Of a stretch of DNA of 62,005 nucleotides, positions 42,843 through 52,064 are shown in pieces. A program made the translations under genes and the position numbers. The first letter of the stretch is position 1; each line of letters starts with the position of its first letter. Under the pieces are notes generated by a model that had not been told where the DNA came from, did not search any database, and saw nothing but the letters and a program-made list of their open reading frames with translations. The stretch lies in contig NZ_PJIZ01000034.1 of assembly GCF_021596505.1 (NCBI RefSeq), positions 1 to 62,005 on the forward strand, given 5' to 3'. Source of the stretch: Nostoc sp. CMAA1605. Lineage in GTDB: Bacteria; Cyanobacteriota; Cyanobacteriia; Cyanobacteriales; Nostocaceae.

Positions 42843-44726
42843 ATGCCGCCTGGATTTTGGAATGTGATTAAAGCAGAAATTGCTATGTGGCGTGTGGGTA
42901 TATTACCAGGATGTGCAGTCATTGGACTAGTAATATTAGCGCGCTACATGGGTTTAATGCAATCTGTCGAGTGGCTAGCGTTTGATAATTTTTTGCGGTT
43001 GCGTCCAGAAGAATCTATTGATGAGAGAATTGTGATTGTGGGTATTGATGAAGAAGATGTTCGTCATCATAATTACTATCAATCAGATTCCATAATTTCC
43101 AATCATGATTTAGCTACTCTGTTATTAAAATTACAGACATATAAACCTAGAGTTATTGGTTTAGATATTTATCAAAATTTACCAGTTAACGCAAATCACG
43201 ATAAACTAGCCGCAATTTTACAAAAATCACCCAACATTATCGCTATAGAAAAAGTCTTACCCGAACCAATTCCACCACCACCAAAAATTCCGCCTCAACA
43301 AGTGGGATTTGCCGACCAAATTACAGATATTGATGGTAAATTAAGAAGAATTTTATTAGGGACACCTACACCCCAAGGTTACAAGTTATCTTTATCAATT
43401 AGATTATCAGCCGCTTATCTAGCCCGTAACCATATTGTCTTAGAAAATGGTAGACGCGATCGCGCTGCTATGCGATTTGGCAAAACTGAACTACCCCGCT
43501 TTCTTCCCGACTCTGGGGGATATATCCACACCGATGCAGGCGGAGTCCAGGTTTTACTCAATTTTCGCAGTGGCCACGCCCGATTTCGGACTGTTTCTAG
43601 CAGTGATATCAAACGTGGTAAAGTAAACCCAACATGGTTACGCGATCGCATCATTATCATTGGTATCACTGCACCTAGCCGCAAAGATTTTTTTACTACT
43701 ACTGCTATTCCATCCACTCAAACCGGTAAAGGGCGAATTTATGGTGTAGAAATTCAAGCCCACGCTACTAGTCAAATTATTAGTGCTGTCCTCAATGAAA
43801 GACCTTTATTAAATACCTGGAATGACCAAGGTGAATATTTCTGGATTTTCGCTTGGGGTGTGTGTGGAATTGCCATTGCTAGGCTAACTAAATCACCCTT
43901 AAACAACTTAATTATTGTTGTTTTAGCCAGTATTAGTTTAGGATTAATTTGTTATTTCAGTTTGATTTTTGGTTGGTGGATTCCGTTCATTCCCGCCATT
44001 TTAGTCTTGATTGTGAATGGTATGGAACTCACCGCTTTATACCAATATGACCAAGCTTTACGTTCTGGGATTAAAATCCGTCAAGCGATTATAGAAAGCA
44101 CTTTTGAAACGATTCATAATGGCCCCTTGCAAAGTTTAGCAAAAGTTCTACAACTGCTACGTGGTCAAAATGAATCTAACCAAGAAATTATTCCAGTCAT
44201 AGCAGAAGAACTAGAGAAATTAAATTATGAATTAAGGGGAATCTATGAATATTTACAGCAAGAATCTTTAGACCAAGATACGAGTCTTTATTTAGGCAAC
44301 GACCTAGTATTAAACTTACAAGAACCCCTGCATGACCTACTCTATCAAGTGTATGCCTATACTTTAGAAAGGGATTTTCCTGGTTTTAAGAATATTAGAA
44401 TCAAAATTCGGACTTTTGAACCGATAGACGAAAGATTTTTAACTATTGAACAAAAGCGAGGAATTTGCAGATTTTTAGAAGAAGCCTTATGTAACGTTGG
44501 TAAACACGCCACAGGTGCAACCCGTCTACAAGTTACTTGCATGATATCTGAAGGTTACTACACCTTGAGCGTCATTGATAATGGTTTAGGATGTACCGCT
44601 AGTAAAACCGGAAGAGGAACGCAACAGTTTATAAATCTAGCCAAACAACTACAAGGAAAATTCGAGCGATCGCCCCTTTGTCCGCATGGTACTATTTGTC
44701 AATTATCTTGGCCGATGAATAGATGA
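42843..44726 (+). CDS. CHASE2-domain membrane histidine kinase
   Basis: A 627-residue sensor kinase. A first membrane helix (about 18-38) is followed by an extracytoplasmic CHASE2 domain (IVIVGIDEEDV to about residue 300), three closely spaced helices (about 335-405) and a cytosolic transmitter. The phospho-accepting His is in ETIHNGPLQSLAKVLQ. The HATPase part has NVGKHATGATRLQV (N box-like) and VIDNGLGC (G1 box). ATP-binding residues seem intact. It should sense an outside signal, possibly the secreted peptides. It lies 130 bases after the regulator, with heptamer repeats between. Confidence 0.9.
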   Translation: MPPGFWNVIKAEIAMWRVGILPGCAVIGLVILARYMGLMQSVEWLAFDNFLRLRPEESIDERIVIVGIDEEDVRHHNYYQSDSIISNHDLATLLLKLQTYKPRVIGLDIYQNLPVNANHDKLAAILQKSPNIIAIEKVLPEPIPPPPKIPPQQVGFADQITDIDGKLRRILLGTPTPQGYKLSLSIRLSAAYLARNHIVLENGRRDRAAMRFGKTELPRFLPDSGGYIHTDAGGVQVLLNFRSGHARFRTVSSSDIKRGKVNPTWLRDRIIIIGITAPSRKDFFTTTAIPSTQTGKGRIYGVEIQAHATSQIISAVLNERPLLNTWNDQGEYFWIFAWGVCGIAIARLTKSPLNNLIIVVLASISLGLICYFSLIFGWWIPFIPAILVLIVNGMELTALYQYDQALRSGIKIRQAIIESTFETIHNGPLQSLAKVLQLLRGQNESNQEIIPVIAEELEKLNYELRGIYEYLQQESLDQDTSLYLGNDLVLNLQEPLHDLLYQVYAYTLERDFPGFKNIRIKIRTFEPIDERFLTIEQKRGICRFLEEALCNVGKHATGATRLQVTCMISEGYYTLSVIDNGLGCTASKTGRGTQQFINLAKQLQGKFERSPLCPHGTICQLSWPMNR

Positions 44727-44860
44727 TGGGCATTGGGAATAGGGAATGGGGCATTGGGAATGGGGGCTTGCTGAAAAAAATTTAGTTTACTAACTTAAAA
44801 TTGCTTGTAAGTCTTGTGGGGTGGGCATCTTGCCCGCCCTATTTATACAATTTCAATCTT
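44727..44860. repeat. Heptamer repeats and GTGGGCATCTTGCCCGCC palindrome
   Basis: GGGGAAT/GGGCATT heptamers follow the kinase stop codon. At about 44820-44840 lies GGGTGGGCATCTTGCCCGCC, a compact hairpin typical of a dispersed Nostoc repeat. Confidence 0.7.
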
Positions 44861-44886
44861 TAACAGCTTACCAAGTCATTAAATGA

Positions 44887-45714
44887 GTTTTCGTCCCCGT
44901 GAAGGGGAATAAATGGAAAACTTCAAGTGACTGGCTCGCATCGTGATTGATTTATTGTCAAGTTTCCGTCCCCGTGAAGGGGAATAAATGGAAAACCTTT
45001 GCGCGGCGAAGAAGTCGCTTGGCGGATGATTGTTTCCGTCCCCGTGAAGGGGAATAAATGGAAAACCGCAATCAAAGGCAACGAAAAAGCGGACGAAGTT
45101 ATTGGTGTTTCCGTCCCCGTGAAGGGGAATAAATGGAAAACCAGTTACAGTTGTTGATTGCGGAAATACGGCCATATGTTTCCGTCCCCGTGAAGGGGAA
45201 TAAATGGAAAACTTCTGAAGCGGCAGCTACAGCTTATGCAAAACAATTGCTGTTTCCGTCCCCGTGAAGGGGAATAAATGGAAAACTTGGAACAGCAATT
45301 TCGCTCCGCATGCAACAATCAGTTTCCGTCCCCGTGAAGGGGAATAAATGGAAAACCAAACATTAGCGTTGCTTAAAAAGATTTTTCATCGTGTTTCCGT
45401 CCCCGTGAAGGGGAATAAATGGAAAACATGAAAAAAAGCTTTAGAAGAGGCTGGAATTTTCAATCGTTTCCGTCCCCGTGAAGGGGAATAAATGGAAAAC
45501 CTGATTGCAGAAATGGAAAACCTATTAGGAAATAGTTTCCGTCCCCGTGAAGGGGAATAAATGGAAAACTAGTTTCACAGCAACCACTGGCATTGTCCAG
45601 TGTTACAGTGTCCGTCCCCGTGAAGGGGAATAAATGGAAAACATTTTTGGGAAAAACCCTTGAAGAAGTTCAGCAGTACGTGTCCGTCCCCGTGAAGGGG
45701 AATAAATGGAAAAC
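44887..45714 (-). CRISPR. CRISPR array, 12 repeats and 11 spacers, no cas genes nearby
   Basis: Repeats are 35 bp; on the plus strand they begin GTTTCCGTCCCC, carry CCCCGTGAAGGGG and end AAATGGAAAAC. Repeat starts are 44887, 44962, 45032, 45107, 45178, 45252, 45322, 45393, 45466, 45535, 45608 and 45680; spacers are 34 to 40 bp. Read on the minus strand the repeat ends GGGGACGGAAAC, the usual form of a 5' handle donor, and the flank at 45715-45980 looks like a leader, so transcription is probably leftward. The two leader-side repeats have GGACAC instead of GGAAAC at their end, and the far repeat has GAAAAC. Confidence 0.97.
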
Positions 45715-45980
45715 CCTACCCTTTTAGAACCGTGACTGTGAAAGGGTTTGAGATAGTCATTTTAGCGGGGGGTCTAATTTACCTGTCAATAAGTGTAAAT
45801 TATTGACAATAAAGCATCTATATACCCTACTCAAACCTTTGCCTAGCAAGCGATTCGCGGGGGTCAACGCAAGAATCAGGGTTTTGACGATCGCCCTACC
45901 CCCGCTAAAAATTTGCGTATGAATTGTTAAAACAAACACTCATCGCTGCTATTTGGAAACATTTTTATGAAATTGTCATG
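45715..45980 (-). promoter_or_regulatory. Probable CRISPR leader
   Basis: The DNA right of the last repeat contains AT-rich stretches and two blocks, TAGCGGGGGGTC (about 45763-45774) and CTACCCCCGCTA (about 45896-45907), which are mutually complementary. No gene is believable here; a minus-strand frame at 45757-45939 overlaps these blocks. The rest of the gap to 46136 holds GCCCAAT/CCCCATG heptamers. Confidence 0.55.
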
Positions 45981-46136
45981 GTTCTGCACTCTTGCAAGAG
46001 AGTATAACAGATGACCTAAAGCAGTTAATCACACCAACCATCAACCTGAGATAAATCTTTACTAACCAACCCAAATTAGCCAAAAAATCTTACCCCATGC
46101 CCAATGCCCCATGCCCAATGCCCCAGTCCCCAATCC

Positions 46137-48188
46137 CTACTGATTAACACGCCAAATCCTAATAGTATTATCTTCACTACCACTGACTAAACTTTGACCA
46201 TCTGGCGTAAAAGCTACCGATGTCACCGTGTTTTCATGTCCTTCCAGCGTACTAACTTCATCGCCGGTTTCTAAATTCCAGAGTTTGATAGTTTGATCAC
46301 GGCCAGCACTAGCGAGAATTTTACCATCAGGACTAAAGGCAACTGCTGTGACTGTTTCTGTACTGCCTTTGAGGGTGCGGAGTCTTGTCCCAGCTTGTAA
46401 ATTCCACAATTTAATTGTGCGATCGCGGCTAGCACTAGCAAGAATTTTACCATCAGGACTAAAAGCGATCGCTGTGACTGTTTCGCCTTTGCCGCCAAAG
46501 GTGCGAATCAGTGATTCCTCAGCTAAATTCCAAATTTTAATGGTTTTATCAAAACTACCACTAGCAATAGTCTCACCATCGGCACTAATCGCTACTGATC
46601 TCACCCAAAATCTATGACCTCTGAGTGTAGTGATTAATCTACCACTGTTTAAATTCCAAACTTTGATCGTTTTGTCGTCACTCCCGCTTACCAAAGTTCT
46701 ACCATCGGGACTGATAGCTAAGGCGTGAATAGCATCGCTATGGGCTGCTATGGCTTTGCTCATCTGATGGGTTTTCAGATTCCAAACTCTGATAGTGTTG
46801 TCGTCACTACCACTGACTAAAGTTTTACCATCAGGACTGATCACAACTGCATTCACTGTAGCTGAATGTCCTTTCAGAGTGGCGATTTCTGCACCTGTTG
46901 TCAGATTCCACAGCTTAATCGTGCGATCGCCTCCACTACTAGCAATGATTTTACCATCGGGACTCACCGCGACTGAAGACACCGAATTTTCATGTGCTGG
47001 GAGGGTATTAGCTAACACCACTTGTTGCAAAATCGGCTTTTGTGGCTGCACTAAAAACGCTTCCCCCGATGGAGAATTTTGCTGGTGGGGCATGAGTTTT
47101 GCAGATAAACTGCTATAAATGCGGCGATATTGGTAATACCAAGACTCACTAAACCCAAATAGCAAAATAAAAGCCGATACTAAAACCCCAATGCGAACTA
47201 ACCCAGACAAAATTGATAAACGCGGTGTTGGTGTTTTATGTACTTGAGTGCTGGGAACTTTGCCTGAAGACTGTCCGGCGGCTGGCAGGGCAAGTGGTTC
47301 TTTCGGTGTAATATCTTTGAGGACTTCATCGGCTGTTTGGTAACGGTCTTTGAGGTCTTTTTGCAACAGCTTGTCCAACACAAAATCTAAATCTGGACTG
47401 AGGGGACGGTGCAAATATTGCCGCCAATGTGTTACCCAACCATAGCCATGTTCCATCCACAATTGAAACGGCGAAACTCCTGTTAATAAATGAAAACAAG
47501 TCGCCCCTAAAGCAAACAAATCACTAGCAGCATAAGCCTTCCCATCCCGAATTTGTTCGAGGGGTGAGTAACCATGTGAACCGATTGATGTACCGAAATT
47601 CTGCACCTTCGCCGTTAACTGTTTGGAAGAACCAAAATCAATCAGATTTAATCGTCCGTCACTGCGACAACGGATAATATTTTCTGGTTTAATATCACGG
47701 TGAATTACACCGCGATCGTGAATGAATTTCAGCACAGGTATGATATCAAGTAAAATCGCTTGAATTTCACCTGGTCTATAGCTTTTGCGTTGCTTTAATT
47801 CCTTTAACAAATTCTGTCCATTGATAAACTGCTGCACTAAATACAAACAGTTATCTTGTTCAAAATAAGCCAACAGCGTCGGAATTTGGGGATGTTCCCC
47901 TAATTCTTGTAAACGTTTGGCTTCTTGGGCAAATAATTCTACCGCTTTTTTTTGTGACCAAGTTCCTTGAAACTTTGGTGCTAATTGTTTGATGACACAA
48001 TGTTCATTCAATTTATCAGTATCTTCTGATAGATAAGTTCTACCAAAACCGCCTTCATCCGACAACATTCGGATCACACGAAAGCGATTTCTTAACAATG
48101 GTACTAAGGGAGTACCACAACTTTGGCATGACTTTTTACCATCAGAGTTCTGAGGGTTTGGACAGTCTGGATTTAAGCAGCAGATCAT
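46137..48188 (-). CDS. Ser/Thr protein kinase with zinc ribbon and seven WD40 repeats
   Basis: A 683-residue membrane kinase. Order: an N-terminal Cys4 zinc ribbon (CCLNPDCPNP ... CQSCG), a Hanks-type kinase domain (about 35-290; GGFGRTYL loop, catalytic HRDIKPENI, DFGSSK), one membrane helix (about 325-348), and a C-terminal propeller of seven WD40 repeats (GHSATVNAVVISPDGKTLVS type). The kinase is inside and the propeller outside the membrane if the single helix is right. ATG at 48188 starts the zinc ribbon; an upstream in-frame extension to 48251 is not believed. The next kinase gene lies 370 bases upstream on the same strand. Confidence 0.93.
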   Translation of the reverse strand: MICCLNPDCPNPQNSDGKKSCQSCGTPLVPLLRNRFRVIRMLSDEGGFGRTYLSEDTDKLNEHCVIKQLAPKFQGTWSQKKAVELFAQEAKRLQELGEHPQIPTLLAYFEQDNCLYLVQQFINGQNLLKELKQRKSYRPGEIQAILLDIIPVLKFIHDRGVIHRDIKPENIIRCRSDGRLNLIDFGSSKQLTAKVQNFGTSIGSHGYSPLEQIRDGKAYAASDLFALGATCFHLLTGVSPFQLWMEHGYGWVTHWRQYLHRPLSPDLDFVLDKLLQKDLKDRYQTADEVLKDITPKEPLALPAAGQSSGKVPSTQVHKTPTPRLSILSGLVRIGVLVSAFILLFGFSESWYYQYRRIYSSLSAKLMPHQQNSPSGEAFLVQPQKPILQQVVLANTLPAHENSVSSVAVSPDGKIIASSGGDRTIKLWNLTTGAEIATLKGHSATVNAVVISPDGKTLVSGSDDNTIRVWNLKTHQMSKAIAAHSDAIHALAISPDGRTLVSGSDDKTIKVWNLNSGRLITTLRGHRFWVRSVAISADGETIASGSFDKTIKIWNLAEESLIRTFGGKGETVTAIAFSPDGKILASASRDRTIKLWNLQAGTRLRTLKGSTETVTAVAFSPDGKILASAGRDQTIKLWNLETGDEVSTLEGHENTVTSVAFTPDGQSLVSGSEDNTIRIWRVNQ

Positions 48189-48410
48189 GTTCTGATAAGT
48201 GCGGCTGCGTGAAAAATGGACTTGACTAAAATATCCCCCCGATTTCCTCAAGAATTCAGGGATCTAATTTGCGCGATTGATATGGTAAATCTGGTAAATG
48301 CTGTGACAAACAGGTAAGAGACAGGAGATAAAAGCACTTTCCTGACTAAATTTATCTCTACCTGATTAGTTATTCCCCCAATTATAGAAGATTCCGTAAT
48401 AAAAGGGATT

Positions 48411-48475
48411 GGGGACTGGGGATTAGGAATTTTAGATTTTAGATTTTGGATTTTAGATTGAATCCAATCCAAAAT
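48411..48475. repeat. GGGGACT plus TTTTAGATTTTGGATTTTAG dispersed repeat, copy A
   Basis: A heptamer block is followed by TTTTAGATTTTAGATTTTGG and GATTGAATCCAATCCA. The same composite occurs at about 49900-49983. The rest of 48189-48558 holds no recognised gene. Confidence 0.75.
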
Positions 48476-48558
48476 TGAAAGGCTGGGAATTGGGTACAAG
48501 GAGGACAAGGGGACAAGGTAGATTTGAACTCAATGCCCTATGCCCTATGCCCCATGCC

Positions 48559-49647
48559 CTAATATATTCTTTGAGACTGTCTAGCTTGTTGTTTGGCTTG
48601 TTGTTTAGCTTCCTGTCTAGCTTTCCATTCCCGAATCGCGATCGCAGTTCTGGCTATGGGCGGTATATATTCTTGAGTAGTGGGTTTTGGCTGTGGACGT
48701 TGATTTCTGATTGGTTGGGTAGTCAAGCAGTTAGCTAGGTGTGGGATATCTTTTTCCGCCCTCAACGCCCTAGTTACATCACTGGCTTTCTGAAATCTCT
48801 CTCTGAGGGAAAACTTCAACATCTTATTTAAGATGCGAGTAAAGCTATCACTCACCTGCACATATTTATACCAGCACACTTCCCCAGTCTGGGTTTCATG
48901 TTCCATATCTAAGGGATTTTTGCCTGTTAATAAATAAACGCAAGTCATACCCACAGCATAAATATCGCTGGCGTATACCGGATGTAGAGATAATTGTTCT
49001 GGGGGTGCAAAGCCCATTGTCCCAACAAAATTAGTGTTTAAGCTGGGATTATGCGAATCATTAACTACATCCAGCAAGTTTTCCTTGACTGCACCAAAAT
49101 CTATCAATACTATGCGCTGATCATCTGCACAGCGCAGGATATTTAAGGGTTTAATATCGCGGTGAATGACTTGATGTTGTTCTAAATATTGTAAAACTGG
49201 CAATACGTCCTGTAAAAACTGTTTGACTTCAGTTTCCGTCTTGACACCATTTTTTCTGATTTCTTGCGCTAAATTCCAACCCTGGACGTATTCCTGGACT
49301 AAATATAATTCCCCGTTACCTTCAAAGTAATCTAGCAACATGGGAATTTGAGAATGACTACCCAGTTGGGCCAAAGTTTTTGCTTCCTTGGCAAACCGCT
49401 TACAAGCATTCTGCCAGGCTTTTTTACTAGTAACCTTCGGGCAGAGTTGTTTAATTACACACTGGGGGTTTCCTGGTAATACTGCATCTTGGGCAACAAA
49501 AGTTATACCAAAACCACCCCTACCTAAAATCCGTAATATTTGGTAGCGATCGCGAAATAATTTATCAGAACCACACATTTGAGCTAGTTTATTTCTCTCT
49601 AGTCCGTAATCACGTATGTTTGTGTTGTTATCAGGAAAACGGTTCAT
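48559..49647 (-). CDS. Ser/Thr protein kinase, cytosolic type
   Basis: A 362-residue Hanks-type kinase: Gly-loop LGRGGFGITF, Lys in CVIKQLCP, catalytic HRDIKPLNILR, DFGAVKE, and APPEQL at the activation segment. After the kinase domain there is a short basic Gln/Arg tail (WKARQEAKQQAKQQARQSQR) in place of a repeat domain. No membrane helix is evident. The start is ATG at 49647; the TTG at 49680 would add 11 residues. It resembles the downstream WD40 kinase in its kinase domain, suggesting an old duplication. Confidence 0.92.
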   Translation of the reverse strand: MNRFPDNNTNIRDYGLERNKLAQMCGSDKLFRDRYQILRILGRGGFGITFVAQDAVLPGNPQCVIKQLCPKVTSKKAWQNACKRFAKEAKTLAQLGSHSQIPMLLDYFEGNGELYLVQEYVQGWNLAQEIRKNGVKTETEVKQFLQDVLPVLQYLEQHQVIHRDIKPLNILRCADDQRIVLIDFGAVKENLLDVVNDSHNPSLNTNFVGTMGFAPPEQLSLHPVYASDIYAVGMTCVYLLTGKNPLDMEHETQTGEVCWYKYVQVSDSFTRILNKMLKFSLRERFQKASDVTRALRAEKDIPHLANCLTTQPIRNQRPQPKPTTQEYIPPIARTAIAIREWKARQEAKQQAKQQARQSQRIY

Positions 49648-49899
49648 TGCTCGAATGTGGGTGTCTTTTGGTGTTACCAATATAACTATATTTTTTCGAT
49701 AATGGTAGTATCATTACGGCTTCTTTGCAAAATCCTGATTTTAGGGACACAATAAACACCAACTTTTTAAGTAAAGCTTGATGTGATGTTTATGAATTTC
49801 TTCTGAAGCCATACCGAATCCCTTGAAAAATCGTGAATTTATTGGATAAATTACGCAAAAAATTTGAGTTGTAAATGTTTCAGTATTATTACGGGTAAC

Positions 49900-49983
49900 T
49901 GGGGACTGGGGATTGGGGATTAGGGATTGGGGACTGGGAATTTTAGATTTTGGATTTTGGATTTTAGATTGAATCCAATCCAT
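49900..49983. repeat. GGGGATT plus TTTTAGATTTTGGATTTTGG dispersed repeat, copy B
   Basis: The same composite as at 48411-48475, in the same orientation, again ending GATTGAATCCAATCCA. The rest of 49648-50150 holds short repeats and a CGCTAACGCTACGCTATCG motif; no gene is recognised. Confidence 0.75.
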
Positions 49984-50153
49984 AAAGATGCTTCTGCGTC
50001 GCTAACGCTACGCTATCGTCAAGTCAAAATCCAAATATTGAAATGCTGGGGGCTGGAAGGTGGAAAAGCTGAACAAGGTAGATTTTTACTCTCCTTCACA
50101 ATGCCCAATGCCCCATGCCCAATGCCCCAATCCTAATAAAGAAACCAAAAGCT

Positions 50154-50195
50154 GTAACAAGCTCTACCAAATTCAAAGTCAAAATCCGTTAACTT
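50154..50195 (+). promoter_or_regulatory. NtcA-activated promoter of ntcB
   Basis: GTAACAAGCTCTAC (50154-50167) matches the NtcA site GTA-N8-TAC exactly. Exactly 22 bases later lies TAACTT (50190-50195), a TA-N3-T minus-10 box. This is the canonical class II NtcA promoter, so transcription should start near 50202 and rise under nitrogen limitation. Confidence 0.82.
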
Positions 50196-50211
50196 AAATA
50201 GAGCCATAAAT

Positions 50212-50225
50212 GTAATTCAGGCTAC
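50212..50225 (+). promoter_or_regulatory. Second NtcA-type site beside the ntcB start codon
   Basis: GTAATTCAGGCTAC is another perfect GTA-N8-TAC match, ending 7 bases before the ATG at 50233. It lies downstream of the predicted transcription start, where a bound protein would hinder transcription, so it could give negative feedback, or be chance. Confidence 0.5.
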
Positions 50226-50232
50226 ATATCCC

Positions 50233-51174
50233 ATGCGACTAGAGCAGTTGCAAGCGTTTTTAGCGATCGCCCAAACTGGTAGCTTTCAAAAAGCAGCCCA
50301 AAAATGTGGTGTAACTCAATCTACTATTAGCCGCCAAATTCAGTCTTTGGAGGCTGATTTGGGTTTGGAGTTGTTTCACCGGACAAATCAAGCCAAGTTA
50401 ACTTTAGGTGGTGAACGCTTGTTACCTCGCGCCCGGAAAATTTGCCAAGAGTGGGAAACGGCGACTCAAGAGTTGACAGATTTAATCGCCGGAAAGCAGC
50501 CGGAATTGTGTATTGCGGCGATTCATTCGCTGTGTGGTTCTTATTTACCGCCGATATTACAGAAATTTTGTCGTGATTATCCCGATGTACAGTTGCGGGT
50601 GACATCTTTGGGGAGCGATCGCGCCTTAAAAGTCCTCAAAGATGGTTTAGTAGATTTAGCGATCGTTATGAATAATCGCTTTCTCACTACCGGGCGAGAA
50701 ATGGTAGTAGAAGTCCTTTATGATGAACCCATAGAACTGTTAACCGCCGCTAATCATCCCCTCGCTCAATATGAATTTGTCCCTTGGTCAGAAGTAGTAC
50801 GTTATCCCCAAGTAGTATTTAAAGATGGCTACGGGATGCAGCGTCTTATCCAAGAAAAATTTGAACGCCTAGAAGCTAATCTGCAAGCCGCTTTAGAAGT
50901 CAACACCCTAGACGCATTTCGCGGTGTCGTCCGTCAAGGTGAATTGATCGCCTTACTTCCCACATCTGCATTAGTCGAAGCCCGCCTTGACTCCACCTTA
51001 GCGGTTCGTCCTTTAGCTACCGGTGGCGCATTGTCTGATAATTCTACCCTCTCTCGGCGTGTCGTCATGGTTACAACACAAGACCGCTTGCAAATTCCCC
51101 CAATACAACATTTTTGGCAACTTGTGCGCGACAATATCCGCCAACAGTTTGAACAACAGCAAGAAGCATCTTAA
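50233..51174 (+). CDS. ntcB: LysR-type nitrate-assimilation regulator NtcB
   Basis: A 313-residue LysR regulator. The N-terminal helix-turn-helix reads RLEQLQAFLAIAQTGSFQKA and CGVTQSTISRQIQSLE; the C-terminal half is a two-domain effector-binding fold. NtcB activates nitrate and nitrite uptake and reduction genes under nitrogen limitation. The name rests on three points: resemblance to NtcB sequences as remembered, a canonical NtcA promoter upstream, and a cnaT-like gene downstream, as in Anabaena PCC 7120, where the two are neighbours. The nir operon itself is not in the window. Confidence 0.82.
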   Translation: MRLEQLQAFLAIAQTGSFQKAAQKCGVTQSTISRQIQSLEADLGLELFHRTNQAKLTLGGERLLPRARKICQEWETATQELTDLIAGKQPELCIAAIHSLCGSYLPPILQKFCRDYPDVQLRVTSLGSDRALKVLKDGLVDLAIVMNNRFLTTGREMVVEVLYDEPIELLTAANHPLAQYEFVPWSEVVRYPQVVFKDGYGMQRLIQEKFERLEANLQAALEVNTLDAFRGVVRQGELIALLPTSALVEARLDSTLAVRPLATGGALSDNSTLSRRVVMVTTQDRLQIPPIQHFWQLVRDNIRQQFEQQQEAS

Positions 51175-51461
51175 GAGTCACAGGGTAAGTAATTCAAGGT
51201 TTGTAGTGTGAACTTTAGTTCACGGCGTTGCATAAATGCGGGATGAATTAAGCTTTTCTAGCAAAGTAAATTACTGATTTTTTGCGCCTTTGCGCCTACC
51301 CTTCTCCTTCCCTGCGGGACGCTACGCGAACGGAGACGCTAACGCGAACGGGTTCCGCTTTAGCGGTATGCGCGAAACATAAATCATCCCATTAATCAGC
51401 AACGCCTAGTTCACAAGAAAGGACTAAAGTCCTTACTACGAACTGAATCCTATAGCCTTTC

Positions 51462-52064
51462 TCAGTCTAGTGAAGTACAATAACAACAATGAGTAAACCA
51501 ATTAAAAATATCATCTAAAGAGACTTGGCTAAAAGCAGTTTCAATTGCTATTACTAAATCTGGATAACTCCTAGCACCGATAGAACGGAGTGCATTCTTA
51601 ATCTTTGACCAACAATTTTCAATGGGTGAAAAATCAGGAGAATACGGTGGTAAATAAATCAACTTAGCTCCAGCAGATTCGATGAGTTTTTCAATATCCC
51701 CACCTTTATGAATTGAGCAATTGTCCATGATTACATAATCACCTTTCTTCAGTTTCGGAACTAGTTTTTGCGAAATATAAGCCTCAAATGTTAGACCATC
51801 AGTCGCTCCTAAAATACTGTATTGGCTAACGACTCCTCTCAAACCAATTGCACCAATTATCGAAACATTTTTACTACGTTTTTGCGGTCTTTGACCATGC
51901 GCTCTTTCACCTTTTTTGGCACGAGCAGACTGTCTGTCCAAAGATAGATTCGCTCCGGCTTCATCTAGAAATATCAGCTTTTGGGCTGGTATTCCTCGTA
52001 TTTGTAGCCAAAACTGTAATCTTAACGATTGAACTCTTGGAGTATCTTTTTCTGCGGCGTGCAA
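51462..52064 (-). CDS. IS630 transposase, catalytic part
   Basis: Carries the DDE residues in IFLDEAGANLS, YVIMDNCSIHKG and PIENCWSKIK. The frame is reached from the upstream frame by a +1 shift at a run of nine A residues (minus strand; 52067-52075). HAAEKDTPRVQ at its beginning is typical of the second half of these transposases. Confidence 0.92.
   Translation of the reverse strand: MHAAEKDTPRVQSLRLQFWLQIRGIPAQKLIFLDEAGANLSLDRQSARAKKGERAHGQRPQKRSKNVSIIGAIGLRGVVSQYSILGATDGLTFEAYISQKLVPKLKKGDYVIMDNCSIHKGGDIEKLIESAGAKLIYLPPYSPDFSPIENCWSKIKNALRSIGARSYPDLVIAIETAFSQVSLDDIFNWFTHCCYCTSLD

Noticed and set aside
44879..45175. 98-residue minus-strand frame
   Set aside because: It lies inside the CRISPR array and is made of repeats and spacers.
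45757..45939. 60-residue minus-strand frame
   Set aside because: It lies in the probable CRISPR leader, with no ribosome site or protein-like pattern.
46348..47118. Two plus-strand frames inside the WD40 kinase gene
   Set aside because: Antisense shadows of WD40 repeats.
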